Shown here piece by piece: positions 1 through 8,265 of a stretch of 64,000 nucleotides of DNA. Each line of letters starts with the position of its first letter. The first letter of the stretch is position 1. The stretch covers positions 16,206 to 80,205 of the forward strand of contig JAIMBI010000014.1 of NCBI GenBank assembly GCA_023565505.1. The letters run 5' to 3'. A model generated the notes under the pieces. It saw only the letters and a program-made list of their open reading frames with translations. It made no database searches and was not told the origin of the DNA. The stretch is from Actinomycetes bacterium (lineage in GTDB: Bacteria > Bacillota > Sulfobacillia > Sulfobacillales > JAIMBI01). The position numbers were made by a program, and so were the translations under genes.

Positions 1-125
1 CACCGGATCTCCGGTCCCATGAACCCCTGGTTCCACGGCCGGACGTCGAGCTGCTCGAGACCGTTGGCCACGGTCGGCGTCGAGTAGCCGCGCAGCCGTT
101 CGATGATCTCGCGTGCCACCGCCAT
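1..125 (-). CDS. RraA-like family protein, N-terminal fragment (cut by window edge)
   Basis: The first 41 codons of a minus-strand gene that runs off the left edge. It reads MAVAREIIERLRGYSTPTVA and continues to a MGPEIR segment. The pattern of a short helix followed by (Y/L)ST.TV..(G/A)L..L and a later G..GP.IR matches the N-terminus of RraA / 4-hydroxy-4-methyl-2-oxoglutarate aldolase-like proteins. That family contains aldolases and inhibitors of RNase E, so the substrate cannot be inferred from this piece. The ATG is preceded by GGGAGTGGGGACGC, a reasonable ribosome binding site. It is divergent from the sigma factor gene. The family call rests on only about 40 residues. Confidence 0.6.
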   Translation of the reverse strand, partial: MAVAREIIERLRGYSTPTVANGLEQLDVRPWNQGFMGPEIR

Positions 126-257
126 GCGTCCCCACTCCCTTGCACCGTTGTCGCCGCCGTCTGCTCTTTCGCCTCGTCCCGCCAAAACCCTGCGTGGTGC
201 GGAGGCTCAGGCGCGGGAGCGGGGCGGCCCCCGGACGCGCCAGAACCAGAACCGTCG

Positions 258-288
258 GGAACCGAACCGGCCGTGCCGGCCCTATAAC
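258..288 (+). promoter_or_regulatory. Candidate promoter of the ECF sigma operon
   Basis: TATAACG at 283-289 is the best -10-like hexamer in the 186-base divergent gap and lies 24 bases before the sigma factor start. GGAACC at 258-263 resembles the -35 element of ECF promoters, which would suit autoregulation, but the 19-base spacing is longer than usual. A small CCGG/CCGG dyad sits between the two. Only the -10 is reasonably convincing. Confidence 0.3.
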
Positions 289-311
289 GGGTGTAAGGAC
301 GAAGCGGGAGG

Positions 312-881
312 ATGGTCGGGCGGTTGGACGACGAGGAGCTCCTGCGGCGCTGCCGCGCCGGCGACCAGGACGGCTACGCGGAACTCTTCCGACGCTACCG
401 GGACCGGGCGTATCGCCTGGCCTACGTCATCACGGGCGACCCGGGCCTGAGCGAGGACGTCACGCAGGAGGCCTTCATCCAGGCCTTCCGGCGCCTCGAG
501 AACGTCCGCCCGGGATCCCCGTTCGGGCCCTGGTTCTTCGCCATCGTGGCCCACTGCGCCCGGCGCCAAGGCCGTGCCCGGCGCACGCCGTGGCTGGCCC
601 TGCCCGCTGCGGAGAGCCTGTCCGACACCCGCGCGGCCGACGCCCTGGACGCCGTGGAAAGCGAGGTGTGGCGCGCCGTGCAGGATCTGCCGGTCGACCT
701 CCGGGTGCTGGTCGCCCTGCGCTACGTCCTCGACCTGACCGAGGCGGAGGCGGCCCACGTGCTCCGCCTTCCCCTCGGCACGGTCAAGTCGCGCCTCCAC
801 CGGGCGCGGCGGCTCCTCCGGCAAGCTCTCGACCCCCTCGTAAAGGAGGCGGACCCCGCGTGGACGACTTCGACGCGCTGA
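312..881 (+). CDS. ECF-type RNA polymerase sigma factor
   Basis: A 189-residue sigma-70 family factor of ECF size, containing only regions 2 and 4. Region 2 (about residues 8-75) has the DVTQEAFIQAFRRL core and a PFGPWFFAIV segment typical of sigma2. Region 4 (about 115-170) has ALRYVLDLTEAEAAHVLRLP followed by GTVKSRLHRARRLLR, the classic helix-turn-helix that contacts the -35 box. GGGAGG lies immediately before the ATG, so the in-frame TTG at 324 (LDDEELLRRC) is an equally good start by spacing. It overlaps the next gene by 22 bases, the usual arrangement of an ECF factor with its anti-sigma partner. The stimulus is unknown. Confidence 0.93.
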   Translation: MVGRLDDEELLRRCRAGDQDGYAELFRRYRDRAYRLAYVITGDPGLSEDVTQEAFIQAFRRLENVRPGSPFGPWFFAIVAHCARRQGRARRTPWLALPAAESLSDTRAADALDAVESEVWRAVQDLPVDLRVLVALRYVLDLTEAEAAHVLRLPLGTVKSRLHRARRLLRQALDPLVKEADPAWTTSTR

Positions 882-1591
882 TCCGCGCCGCCCTGCACCG
901 GGCGGCGGACCAGGCCCAGCCCCCCGACGACCTCCTGCCCCGGGTGCTGGCGAGTCTCCCGCCGCCCCGCCGCCGGGCGGCCCGCCGGGCCGCGGTCGTG
1001 GCGGGCCTGAGCCTGGCCACCCTGCTGCCGTTGGTCCGGCCGGCCGTCGTCGGTCTGACCCAAAGCGCCGGGGCGGCCCAGGAAGCGCCGCCCCGGCCCG
1101 GGGCCGCACAGCTCGCCGGCGCGCCGCCACGCACCCCGCCGGAGAACGCCGCCGTCCGGGCGGCGGTCCCCCCGCCGGTCCTGCGCTTCAGCGGACCGCC
1201 GGGGGTCCTCCCCCCGGCGGCCCGGGCCGCCCTCGCCCACGCGGGCGCCCCCTGGCGCATCCCGCGCTGGCTGCCCCCGGACCGGCCCGTCCGCGTCACC
1301 CTCGCCGGCACGCCGCCCGCCGCCGTGCTCGCCATCGCGCTGGAGGGGAGGTCCGGCCGCCCGGTCGTCATCCAGGAACGGCTCCGCGCCGGATCCACGT
1401 CGGGGGCCGCGCCGGAACCAAGCGCCGCCCAGGTCCCGGAGACGCTCCGGGGGCGCCCTCCCCTGCTGGAGACCTGGACACCCGCCACGGTGACCTACCG
1501 CTTCCGGACGGGTCGGCTGGCGATCACCGTGAGCGGCCCGGCCGACGCGCGGGACCTCGTCCGGCGGGTCGTGGCGGGCCTCGTCCCGTAG
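860..1591 (+). CDS. Putative membrane anti-sigma factor
   Basis: A 243-residue protein starting at a GTG preceded by a perfect AAAGGAGG nine bases upstream, inside the end of the sigma factor gene. Residues 1-40 are a short cytoplasmic helical region (DDLLPRVLASLPPP). One transmembrane segment follows at about 43-62 (AVVAGLSLATLLPLV), then a proline/alanine-rich linker and an outer domain ending in TYRFRTGRLAITVSG, reminiscent of DUF4367-type domains in other anti-sigma proteins. No HxxxCxxC zinc motif is present, so it is not a ZAS-type factor. The role is inferred from overlap with the ECF gene and single-pass topology, not from strong similarity. Confidence 0.6.
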   Translation: MDDFDALIRAALHRAADQAQPPDDLLPRVLASLPPPRRRAARRAAVVAGLSLATLLPLVRPAVVGLTQSAGAAQEAPPRPGAAQLAGAPPRTPPENAAVRAAVPPPVLRFSGPPGVLPPAARAALAHAGAPWRIPRWLPPDRPVRVTLAGTPPAAVLAIALEGRSGRPVVIQERLRAGSTSGAAPEPSAAQVPETLRGRPPLLETWTPATVTYRFRTGRLAITVSGPADARDLVRRVVAGLVP

Positions 1592-1655
1592 CCGCAATCC
1601 GCCCCGCACCGGACGCACGCGTCTACCCCACGGCTTCCCTAAGGAGGAATCGCTC

Positions 1656-2384
1656 ATGTCCTTCGCGGTATTCCAGAAGCCCGCCGTCCGCTGGGGCTCG
1701 GCGGCGGCCCTCGTGCTGGTCGCCTTCGCCCTGGTCGGGGCGCACCGGCCGGTCCAGGCGGTCGCCCCCTCGACCACCGTCGTGACCGTCGCGGGCGTCG
1801 CCACCGAGACCCTCACCCCGGCCCAGGCCGTGGTGGATCTTGGGGTGACCGCCTCCGACGCGTCCGCGGCCGGGGCCCTCGCGACCGTCGCGCACCGCGT
1901 CGCCGCCGTCGTCCAGCGCCTGTCGGCCGCGGGTCTCGTGCCCGCCGCCGCCGTCCGGACCGGCGCCGTAAGCCTCTATCCCCAGTACGGCCCCGGGGCT
2001 CCCGGCTCCCCCGTGGGGTACCAAGCCAGCGAAACCCTCCGGGTAACCGTGTCCGACGTCGGTCGGGCGGGCGACCTCATCGACCAAGCCGTCGCCGCCG
2101 GCGCCAACCAAGTGGACGGGCTGACGTTCCTCCCCGCCCATCCCCGCGCGGTGGCCGCGGCCGCCTACCGTCAGGCGCTGGCCGAAGCGGCGGCCCAGGC
2201 GGAGGCCCTGGCGGAGGACACCCACACCCGCGTGCTCGGCTTGGTGTCGGTCGACACGACCGCGAGCGCCGCCCCGTCCCCGGTGTTCCAGAACGCGACC
2301 GCCGCGGCGCCACGGCTGCCCGTGTACCCGGGGACCCAGCAGGAGACCGTCACCGTGGTGGCGCGCTACCGCCTCGGCCCCTGA
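1656..2384 (+). CDS. Exported SIMPL (DUF541) domain protein
   Basis: A 242-residue protein with an N-terminal hydrophobic segment at about 15-36 (signal peptide or anchor). A SIMPL/DUF541 domain follows: VTVAGVATETLTPAQAVVDL near the start, the ETLRVTVSD strand, then AYRQALAEAAAQAEALAE and QETVTVVARYRL at the end. AAGGAGGAATCGCTC precedes the ATG. SIMPL proteins are exported oligomers of unclear function, sometimes tied to oxidative or envelope stress. Its position 64 bases after the anti-sigma gene suggests it belongs to the same operon or regulon. The fold call is good; the function is unknown. Confidence 0.85.
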   Translation: MSFAVFQKPAVRWGSAAALVLVAFALVGAHRPVQAVAPSTTVVTVAGVATETLTPAQAVVDLGVTASDASAAGALATVAHRVAAVVQRLSAAGLVPAAAVRTGAVSLYPQYGPGAPGSPVGYQASETLRVTVSDVGRAGDLIDQAVAAGANQVDGLTFLPAHPRAVAAAAYRQALAEAAAQAEALAEDTHTRVLGLVSVDTTASAAPSPVFQNATAAAPRLPVYPGTQQETVTVVARYRLGP

Positions 2385-2398
2385 TCCGCCCGGCTCTC

Positions 2399-2412
2399 CC
2401 CCGCCGGCGGGG
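2399..2412. terminator. Small GC hairpin between convergent genes
   Basis: CCCCGC-CG-GCGGGG is a perfect palindrome in the 31-base gap between the converging SIMPL and beta-helix genes. It has no T-tract on either strand. A role in ending transcription is plausible only from position. Confidence 0.3.
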
Positions 2413-2415
2413 CGC

Positions 2416-3576
2416 TCAGGCGGGCGACGCGTGCGGGAACGCCCACGTGCTCGTGGGGTGGGGGGTCCCCTCGACGAAGCTGGCGCCGGACACCCAGTAG
2501 CCCACGGCGAGCGTGCCCGTGTTGTAGCCGCCGTCGTGCGCCAACACGACCTGCGCCGCGCTGTTGTTGGTGACGAGGCCGGTGTAGTAGCCGCTCGCCA
2601 CGGCGACCTCGGGGGTGCCCACGACGAGTCCGGGGGCCCGGGTCCCGTTGGCGGTGCCGTTGCTGTAGAGCAGCAGGCCGATGAGGGCGCAGGTGCTCAC
2701 GGCGACGCGCACGCCGCCCAGGGCGTTGCTCTCCGACTCCACCAGGTTCCCGAACACCGTGCCCTGGCAGTCGAGGCCGAAGCCCCCGTTCCAGTACGCG
2801 TGGAAGTTCTGGAGCATGAGACCGGCCCCGCCGTAGCCGCGGCGGGCGTCGTACTCGACGCGGAGCCCATGGCCTCCGTTGGCGTAGAGGAGCAGGTTCA
2901 CCAGCCGCGAGTCGTGCGGCCCGCGGTGGAGCACGCCGTCGCCGCCGTTGTCGTGGACCCGGACGTTCAGCCACGAGTCCTCCATCATGTCTCCGTCTGC
3001 GTTGCGGGCCAGCACTAGGCCGTTCTCGGTGTAGATGCCGCCGGCGGCGGCGTGGCGCACCTCGACGTTCTGGATCGTCCAGCGGTAGCCGTAGCGCCGG
3101 AGGCCGTAGCCGCCATGCGGCGCCCGCTCCCGGTTGCCGTCGAGGGTGAGGTCGGCCAGCGTCACCCCGGCGACGCCCCCGTTGCTGTTCCGGCCGGTCA
3201 GGCGGGCGAAGTCCCGGGTAATCAACACGTCGGCGGTGGACCCGTCCAGGAGCTTCAGCACCGACTGTCCCATGCCCTGGCCGCGGAGGCTCACGGACGA
3301 CGGCAGCACGAGGCCCGCCACGCGGAAGACGCCCGGCGGGAACCAGACCGTCCCCCGCACCTCGCCGGCGGCGTCGAGCGCCGCCTGGACGGCCCGCGTG
3401 TCGTCGTGCCGCCCGTCCCCGCGCGCGCCGAAGCGCCGGACGTCGAAGACGCCCTCTCCGCCGGCCGGCACCGGCGGGGCGGCCGGCGTCTGTCGCAGCG
3501 CATAACCAGCCGCCCCGCCGAGGACCCCCGCCCCGAGCCACTCCGCCCCGCGGAGCACCAGCCGCCGCCGGGACAA
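2416..3576 (-). CDS. Exported right-handed beta-helix (pectate lyase superfamily-like) protein
   Basis: A 386-residue protein. The N-terminus SRRRLVLRG followed by a hydrophobic run (LGAGVLGGAAGYAL) looks like a Tat-type signal. FDVRRFGARGDGRHDDTRAVQAAL is the characteristic opening of the pectate lyase/GH28 superfamily beta-helix (Pectate_lyase_3 type), followed by GTVWFPPGVFRV and many short strand-turn repeats (NGGDGVLHRG, GGHGLRVEY, NGGFGLDC). Such proteins bind or cleave acidic polysaccharides, so this last gene of the minus-strand polysaccharide block may process the polymer. Start is a TTG without a clear ribosome binding site. No catalytic residues could be assigned, so enzyme activity is inference. 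Confidence 0.8.
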   Translation of the reverse strand: MSRRRLVLRGAEWLGAGVLGGAAGYALRQTPAAPPVPAGGEGVFDVRRFGARGDGRHDDTRAVQAALDAAGEVRGTVWFPPGVFRVAGLVLPSSVSLRGQGMGQSVLKLLDGSTADVLITRDFARLTGRNSNGGVAGVTLADLTLDGNRERAPHGGYGLRRYGYRWTIQNVEVRHAAAGGIYTENGLVLARNADGDMMEDSWLNVRVHDNGGDGVLHRGPHDSRLVNLLLYANGGHGLRVEYDARRGYGGAGLMLQNFHAYWNGGFGLDCQGTVFGNLVESESNALGGVRVAVSTCALIGLLLYSNGTANGTRAPGLVVGTPEVAVASGYYTGLVTNNSAAQVVLAHDGGYNTGTLAVGYWVSGASFVEGTPHPTSTWAFPHASPA

Positions 3577-3621
3577 CCGGGCCGCCCGCGACCGCGGCCC
3601 GTCTTCCCCCGTCCTGTCCGT

Positions 3622-4593
3622 TCAGATCCCCTCCTCCGTCCGATGCCACGCCACCGCCGTCTCCACGATGGCGTCGAGCGCCTCGTAGCGCGGCCGCCAG
3701 CCCAGGACGGCCCGGGCGCGGGCGGACTCACCCACCAACAGGGCGGGATCCCCGGGCCGCCGGGGCGCCGCCTCCCACGGCACCGGCCGGCCGCTCGCGC
3801 GCTCCACGGCGCGCACCACCTCCCGCACCGAATAGCCTGTCCGGTTGGCGAGGTTGAACGGTCCCGACGCGCCGCCGCGCGCGAGGTGTTCCAGGGCCAG
3901 GACGTGGGCCGCGGCCAGGTCCGCCACGTGGACGTAGTCCCGCACCGCCGTGCCGTCCGGCGTCGGGTAGTCGGTGCCGAAGACCCGGAGCGGCGGTCCG
4001 CCGAGGGCCGCCCGGATCGCGTTGGGGATGAGGTGGCCCTCGGGCCGGTGCCGTTCGCCCGGCACCCCCGGCACCGCCCCGGCGGCGTTGAAGTAGCGGA
4101 GGGCGACGTACGCCAGCTCCCCGGCGTGGGCGGCGTCGGCCAGCGCCCACTCCGCGGCGAGCTTGGTCCGCCCGTAGGGACTGAGCGGCCGGGCGGGATG
4201 GTCCTCGGGGATGGGGATCGTCTCCGGCTCGCCGTAGACGGCCGCGGACGACGAGAACACCAGCGGGACGACGCCCGCCCGGCGCATGGCGCCGAGCAGC
4301 GCGAGCGTCCCGCCGACGTTGTGCGCCCAGTACCAGCCCGGCCGCACCACCGACTCGCCCACGGCGATCTTCCCCGCGCAGTGGACCACCGCCTCGACGC
4401 GGTGGCGGCGGAGCACGTCGTGGAGCGCCTCGACGTCCCGGACGTCCCCGCGCACGAACACGCCCAGGTCCGGGCCGGGGTCCCCCGTCTGCGACAGATC
4501 GTCGTACCGCACCACGGCGTGGCCGGCCTCGAGCAGCGCCGCGCTGACCGCCAGCCCCACGTAGCCGGCGCCGCCTGTCACCAGGACCCGCAT
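3622..4593 (-). CDS. galE: UDP-glucose 4-epimerase
   Basis: A 323-residue short-chain dehydrogenase/reductase of normal GalE length. VTGGAGYVG at residues 5-13 is the NAD-binding glycine motif, VFSSSAAVYG supplies the catalytic serine, and SPYGRTKLAAE holds the Tyr-x-x-x-Lys pair. NAAGA, DGTAVRDYVHVADLA and GPFNLANRTGYSVREVV are strongly GalE-like. It interconverts UDP-glucose and UDP-galactose (or N-acetyl forms) to feed the polysaccharide enzymes. Its ATG overlaps the preceding stop as TGATG, so translation is coupled to the upstream O-antigen-ligase-like gene. Confidence 0.92.
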   Translation of the reverse strand: MRVLVTGGAGYVGLAVSAALLEAGHAVVRYDDLSQTGDPGPDLGVFVRGDVRDVEALHDVLRRHRVEAVVHCAGKIAVGESVVRPGWYWAHNVGGTLALLGAMRRAGVVPLVFSSSAAVYGEPETIPIPEDHPARPLSPYGRTKLAAEWALADAAHAGELAYVALRYFNAAGAVPGVPGERHRPEGHLIPNAIRAALGGPPLRVFGTDYPTPDGTAVRDYVHVADLAAAHVLALEHLARGGASGPFNLANRTGYSVREVVRAVERASGRPVPWEAAPRRPGDPALLVGESARARAVLGWRPRYEALDAIVETAVAWHRTEEGI

Positions 4594-5939
4594 CAGAAAA
4601 CGCCTCCCTCGCGCCGGAAGCCGAGCCCCCGTCCGCGCTCCCAGCCGACCACCGACGCCACCAGGGCGCTCAGCAGGTAGTCCTCGAAGGAGACGCCGCC
4701 GAAGAAGGCCGACTCGGCCACCTGCTCCGTGAGGGCGGCGAGCAGGAGGGCGAGCCAGACCCAGAACAGTGGGGTCCCGCCCCGGACGCGGACCGCCCGC
4801 GCCAGGGCGGCGACGACCGCCCCGCCGGCCAGGACCAGGCCCGGCAGGCCCAGTTCCACGAGCGTCTCGAGCGCCCCGTCGTGCGGGGTGAGTCCGCGGT
4901 AGGCGGCCGACACGTAGGGGGCGAGCGCCGTCGGGGCGTTCCCCGGCCCGACCCCGAGGAGCGGGTGCTGCCGGAAGACGGCCAGCGCCGCCGCCCACAG
5001 CCCCCCGCGACCGCTCAGGCCGTGTCCCCAGAGGGCGTCGAGGCGGGTCGCGCCGGTCTTGACCACCACCAGCGCGGCCGCGGCGGCGAGCGCCGCGAGC
5101 AGGCCGACACGCGCCCGGCCGCGGGCCAGCCCCAGGATGAGCACGACGAGTCCCACGGCCGCCGCGATCCATCCCGTCCGGGCATAGCTCATGCCGAGCC
5201 CCACCAGGTCCACCAAGAGGACCGCCGTCCAGCCCGCGCGCGCCCCGCCCCGTGCGTCGAGCGCCAGGGCGGCCGCCGCGGGCACGCCCAAGGCGCCCAG
5301 GTAGCCCAAGGTGTTCTTGTTGGCGAATGGCCACTGCCAGGCCAGGATGGTCCGGCCGCCGACGGGCACCAGGTACCCCACGTGGGCCGAGAGGGCCGCC
5401 GCCCCGGCCGCCGCCGTGAGCACCGCCATGGCCAGGGCGGCCACGCGGACGAGTTGCGCCAGGGGGGCCGTCGGCCGCTCCCCGGCGGCGCGCGGCAGGG
5501 CCCAGAAGAGCACCACGAGCACGAAGGGGACGCCCACCGCGTACCGGAGGTCCCCGGTCCGCCAGTGGAGGGCGGCCGAGAGCACCACCCAGCCCGCGTA
5601 GAGGCCGGCGGCCCACGCTACGGCCGTCGCCGGCGGCGCGCGGAAGCGCCGCCGGCGGAACCCGACGACGAGGACCAGTACGGCCGCGGGGATCATCCAG
5701 GGTGCGTACTGCCACAGGGTGGATACCGCGGCGTGGACCACCTCGACCGCGACCGAGTCGGCCGCCAGCACACCCGGCGCCCAGCCGGGTTCGACGATCA
5801 CCAGGGCACAGGACACCACCACGACGGCCACAAGAAAGAGGGTGACCAGGCGTATGCCCCCTTGCTCCGCGCCGCCGGATCCGCCCGCGGACGGCGTTCC
5901 GTACGGACGCGCTCTTTGTCGTCCCGATTCTCCTGGCAT
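4593..5939 (-). CDS. O-antigen ligase/polymerase family membrane protein (Wzy/WaaL-like)
   Basis: A 448-residue polytopic membrane protein with about ten hydrophobic segments. The motif WAAALAVFRQHPLLGVGPGN followed by PHDGALETLVELGLPGLVL is the signature periplasmic-loop region of the O-antigen ligase domain (Wzy_C). Members polymerise repeat units or transfer polysaccharide to an acceptor. An earlier WPFANKNTLGYLGALG segment is also typical of the family. AGGAAGCGGCGGC precedes the ATG, and the stop overlaps galE. Polymerase and ligase roles cannot be separated from sequence alone. Confidence 0.85.
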   Translation of the reverse strand: MPGESGRQRARPYGTPSAGGSGGAEQGGIRLVTLFLVAVVVVSCALVIVEPGWAPGVLAADSVAVEVVHAAVSTLWQYAPWMIPAAVLVLVVGFRRRRFRAPPATAVAWAAGLYAGWVVLSAALHWRTGDLRYAVGVPFVLVVLFWALPRAAGERPTAPLAQLVRVAALAMAVLTAAAGAAALSAHVGYLVPVGGRTILAWQWPFANKNTLGYLGALGVPAAAALALDARGGARAGWTAVLLVDLVGLGMSYARTGWIAAAVGLVVLILGLARGRARVGLLAALAAAAALVVVKTGATRLDALWGHGLSGRGGLWAAALAVFRQHPLLGVGPGNAPTALAPYVSAAYRGLTPHDGALETLVELGLPGLVLAGGAVVAALARAVRVRGGTPLFWVWLALLLAALTEQVAESAFFGGVSFEDYLLSALVASVVGWERGRGLGFRREGGVF

Positions 5940-5981
5940 GCCGCCGCTTCCTGCCGCCGTGCGCCACGATTCGCGACAGGC

Positions 5982-7064
5982 CTAGACTTCGCGTCGAACC
6001 CCGTCGATTCCCAGCAACGCGGTCAGGCGCGCCGCCTGCGCCGCCCCCCACGGTTCGACCGCGCCGAGGCCCGCCGCCACCCGCCGCTCCCACTCGCCGC
6101 GATCCGCCAGAGCGGCCAGCGCGTCCCGCCATTCGCCCGGCTCCGCGACCGTCAGCACCGCCGCCCGTTGGGCCTCCGTGAGGCCCCCCACGCCCTCCGC
6201 CCAGGCCACCACCGGCCGGCCGAAGGCCAGCGCCTCCAGCACCTTGGTGGGCGTCCCGGCCCCCACGCGGATGGGCGCCACCACGGCGCCGGCCGCCGCG
6301 TAGTACGGCCGGACGTCGGGGACCCAGCCCTTCCCGGCCACGCCCGGCGCCCGGATGCCTTCCGTCCCGCGGCCCACCGCCGTCAGGCGGTAGCCCGCGC
6401 GGGCCAGCTCCGGCCAGACCCGGCGCAGGAAGTCCGCGAGTCCCAGGCGGTTCGGCGGGTAGGCCAGGTTGCCCACGAAGAGGAGCTGCCGCGGGTCCTG
6501 CCAGCCGAGCGGCCGGATCTCCGGCACGCCGTTGGGCACCACGCGGGGCGCGACGCCCCGGGCGCGGAGCCACGCCGCGTCCGCCTCCGCCGCGACCCAC
6601 ACCTCGTCGAAACGCCGGGCCCAGGCGGCTTCGGCGGCGGCGACCCCGTAGAGGCGCACGCGCGCCGCCCACGTCCCCCTCCCCTTGAGGCGCGCGGCCA
6701 GCAACCCCAGGCTGTCGGCCAGATCCAGCACGCGGACCCGGGCGTCGACGTCGAAGGCCCAGGGCGCCAACTTAAGCGGGTAGACGGCCACGAGGTCGAA
6801 GCGGCCCGGCACCGCGGGCCGGTCGGCCCGGAACGGAGCCAGCACCAGGGGCGGGCCGGCCCCGAGCCCGCGCACGGCGCGGCGCACCCACTCCCCCCGG
6901 CCCAGGGGCACGTAGCGGTGGGACCCGCGCCGGGCCCCGCCCCACTGGACCACGGTGACCTCGCCGAGGGCCAGAAGCCCGCGGAGCAGGCCGTGGGCGC
7001 GCCACTCGTCGCCCTGGCTCGGCGCGACCGGGTCCGCCCCGGTGAGCAGGAGCAGCCTAGGCAC
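5982..7064 (-). CDS. GT4-type glycosyltransferase
   Basis: A 360-residue GT-B enzyme starting at a GTG that overlaps the previous gene's stop by eight bases. The N-terminal acceptor half begins VPRLLLLTGADPVAPSQGDE. The C-terminal nucleotide-sugar half carries QLLFVGNLAYPPNRLG, VVAPIRVGAGTPTKVLEALA and GRPVVAWAEGV, matching the second half of GT4 (Glyco_trans_1-type) proteins; the usual E-x7-E motif is represented by the GTPTKVLEAL segment. It probably adds a sugar to a lipid-linked intermediate at the cytoplasmic face. Donor and acceptor are unknown. Confidence 0.85.
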   Translation of the reverse strand: MPRLLLLTGADPVAPSQGDEWRAHGLLRGLLALGEVTVVQWGGARRGSHRYVPLGRGEWVRRAVRGLGAGPPLVLAPFRADRPAVPGRFDLVAVYPLKLAPWAFDVDARVRVLDLADSLGLLAARLKGRGTWAARVRLYGVAAAEAAWARRFDEVWVAAEADAAWLRARGVAPRVVPNGVPEIRPLGWQDPRQLLFVGNLAYPPNRLGLADFLRRVWPELARAGYRLTAVGRGTEGIRAPGVAGKGWVPDVRPYYAAAGAVVAPIRVGAGTPTKVLEALAFGRPVVAWAEGVGGLTEAQRAAVLTVAEPGEWRDALAALADRGEWERRVAAGLGAVEPWGAAQAARLTALLGIDGVRREV

Positions 7065-8127
7065 GGCCCCACCCCGCCGCCTCTTCCAGAACGGCCGCCG
7101 TCCGCTCCACCATCGCGGCGAGGCTGTAGTGCGCGGCGATGTGGGCGCGGGCGCGGGCGGCGAAGTCCGCCGGCGGGGCGAGCGCACTCCGGACGGCCCG
7201 GCCCAGGGCAGCGGGGTCCCCCGGCGGCACCACCCAATCCGGCGCCAGCGGCCGGAGCACGTCGCCCATGCCGCCGACGTCCGTCGCCACGGCCGGCAGC
7301 CCGGCGGCCAGGGCGTCCAGCAGGGTGTAGGGCAGACCCTCCTTCCAGGACGGCAGGACCAGCACGTCGACGGCGGCGAAGAACGCCGCGGGGTCGTCCT
7401 GCCATCCCAGGAACACGGCCGGGATGCCCGCCCGGTCGCACCAAGCGCGGTACGCCTCGGCGAGCGGCCCGGCCCCTGCCACGGCGAGCCGCGGCCGCTC
7501 CTCCAGGGTCGCCAGGGCCTCCACCAGGACCTCGAACCCCTTCTCGCGGGTGAACCGCCCCAGGAACCCCACCACCGGCTCCGCGCCCGGCCGGCGCGCC
7601 CGCCCGCCCGGGGGGATGTCCACGCCGTTGGGGATGTAGACCAGCCGCGCGATGCCGAGCGCCCGGCCGGCTTCGAGATCGCGGCGGCTGACGGCGATGA
7701 CCGTGCGGGCCAGGCGCCCGGAGGCCGCCTCGACCCACCGGTACACCCGCCGGGCGCGCGGGGAGAGCGTGGGATCCGTGAACACGAAGCCATGGGCGGT
7801 GTACACCGCCGGCACCCGGGCCAGCCGCGCGGCCCACCGGGCCACCACGCCCGCCTTGGAGCTGTGGGCGTGCACCACCGCCGGCCGAAAGCGCCGGATC
7901 TCCCGCGCGAGGCGGACGACGGCGGTCGCGTCGCGCCCGGGGCTGATGTCGCGCACCAGCCACGGGACCCGGCGCGCCCGGATCCCCGCCTGGCGGTCGA
8001 GCCAATCGCCGCCCCCGTGGAGCACCAGCACCTCGTGGCCGCGTGCGCCGAGACCCCGGGCCAGATCGCGGACGTGCCGTTGGGCGCCGCCGGCCTCGCC
8101 CCCGGTAATGACCTCCAGCACACGCAC
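7057..8127 (-). CDS. GT4-type glycosyltransferase
   Basis: A 356-residue GT-B fold retaining glycosyltransferase. MRVLEVITGGEAGGAQRHV opens the N-terminal Rossmann half (Glyco_transf_4), HAHSSKAGVVARWAAR follows, and VYIPNGVD marks the hinge. The donor half has VVGFLGRFTREKGFEVLVEA, a K/R-rich binding site, and LPSWKEGLPYTLLDALAAGLP containing the family E-x7-E-like motif. Start is GTG with AAGGGGATTGCCAGA before it. It is the first gene of the minus-strand polysaccharide operon, whose control region is shared with the divergent sugar transferase. Confidence 0.9.
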   Translation of the reverse strand: MRVLEVITGGEAGGAQRHVRDLARGLGARGHEVLVLHGGGDWLDRQAGIRARRVPWLVRDISPGRDATAVVRLAREIRRFRPAVVHAHSSKAGVVARWAARLARVPAVYTAHGFVFTDPTLSPRARRVYRWVEAASGRLARTVIAVSRRDLEAGRALGIARLVYIPNGVDIPPGGRARRPGAEPVVGFLGRFTREKGFEVLVEALATLEERPRLAVAGAGPLAEAYRAWCDRAGIPAVFLGWQDDPAAFFAAVDVLVLPSWKEGLPYTLLDALAAGLPAVATDVGGMGDVLRPLAPDWVVPPGDPAALGRAVRSALAPPADFAARARAHIAAHYSLAAMVERTAAVLEEAAGWGRA

Positions 8128-8138
8128 TCTGGCAATCC

Positions 8139-8183
8139 CCTTCGATCCGGTTTACAACTATTGTGTCCGGTTTGTGTCGAAGG
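8139..8183. promoter_or_regulatory. Dyad with two in-phase direct repeats in the divergent polysaccharide control region
   Basis: In the 138-base gap between the divergent GT4 and sugar transferase genes, CCTTCGA (8139-8145) and TCGAAGG (8177-8183) form a perfect seven-base inverted repeat. Between them TCCGGTTT occurs twice, at 8146-8153 and 8166-8173, exactly 20 bases apart (about two helical turns). This has the look of a transcription factor operator controlling both directions. No confident -35/-10 pair was found, and the regulator is unknown. Confidence 0.4.
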
Positions 8184-8265
8184 CGCCACGCGGCGGTCGC
8201 AAAAAGGCCCGCCGCGCATCAAATCAACAGGAAGCCTGGTGCGGCGAAGGGCGTGACCGATAGTC

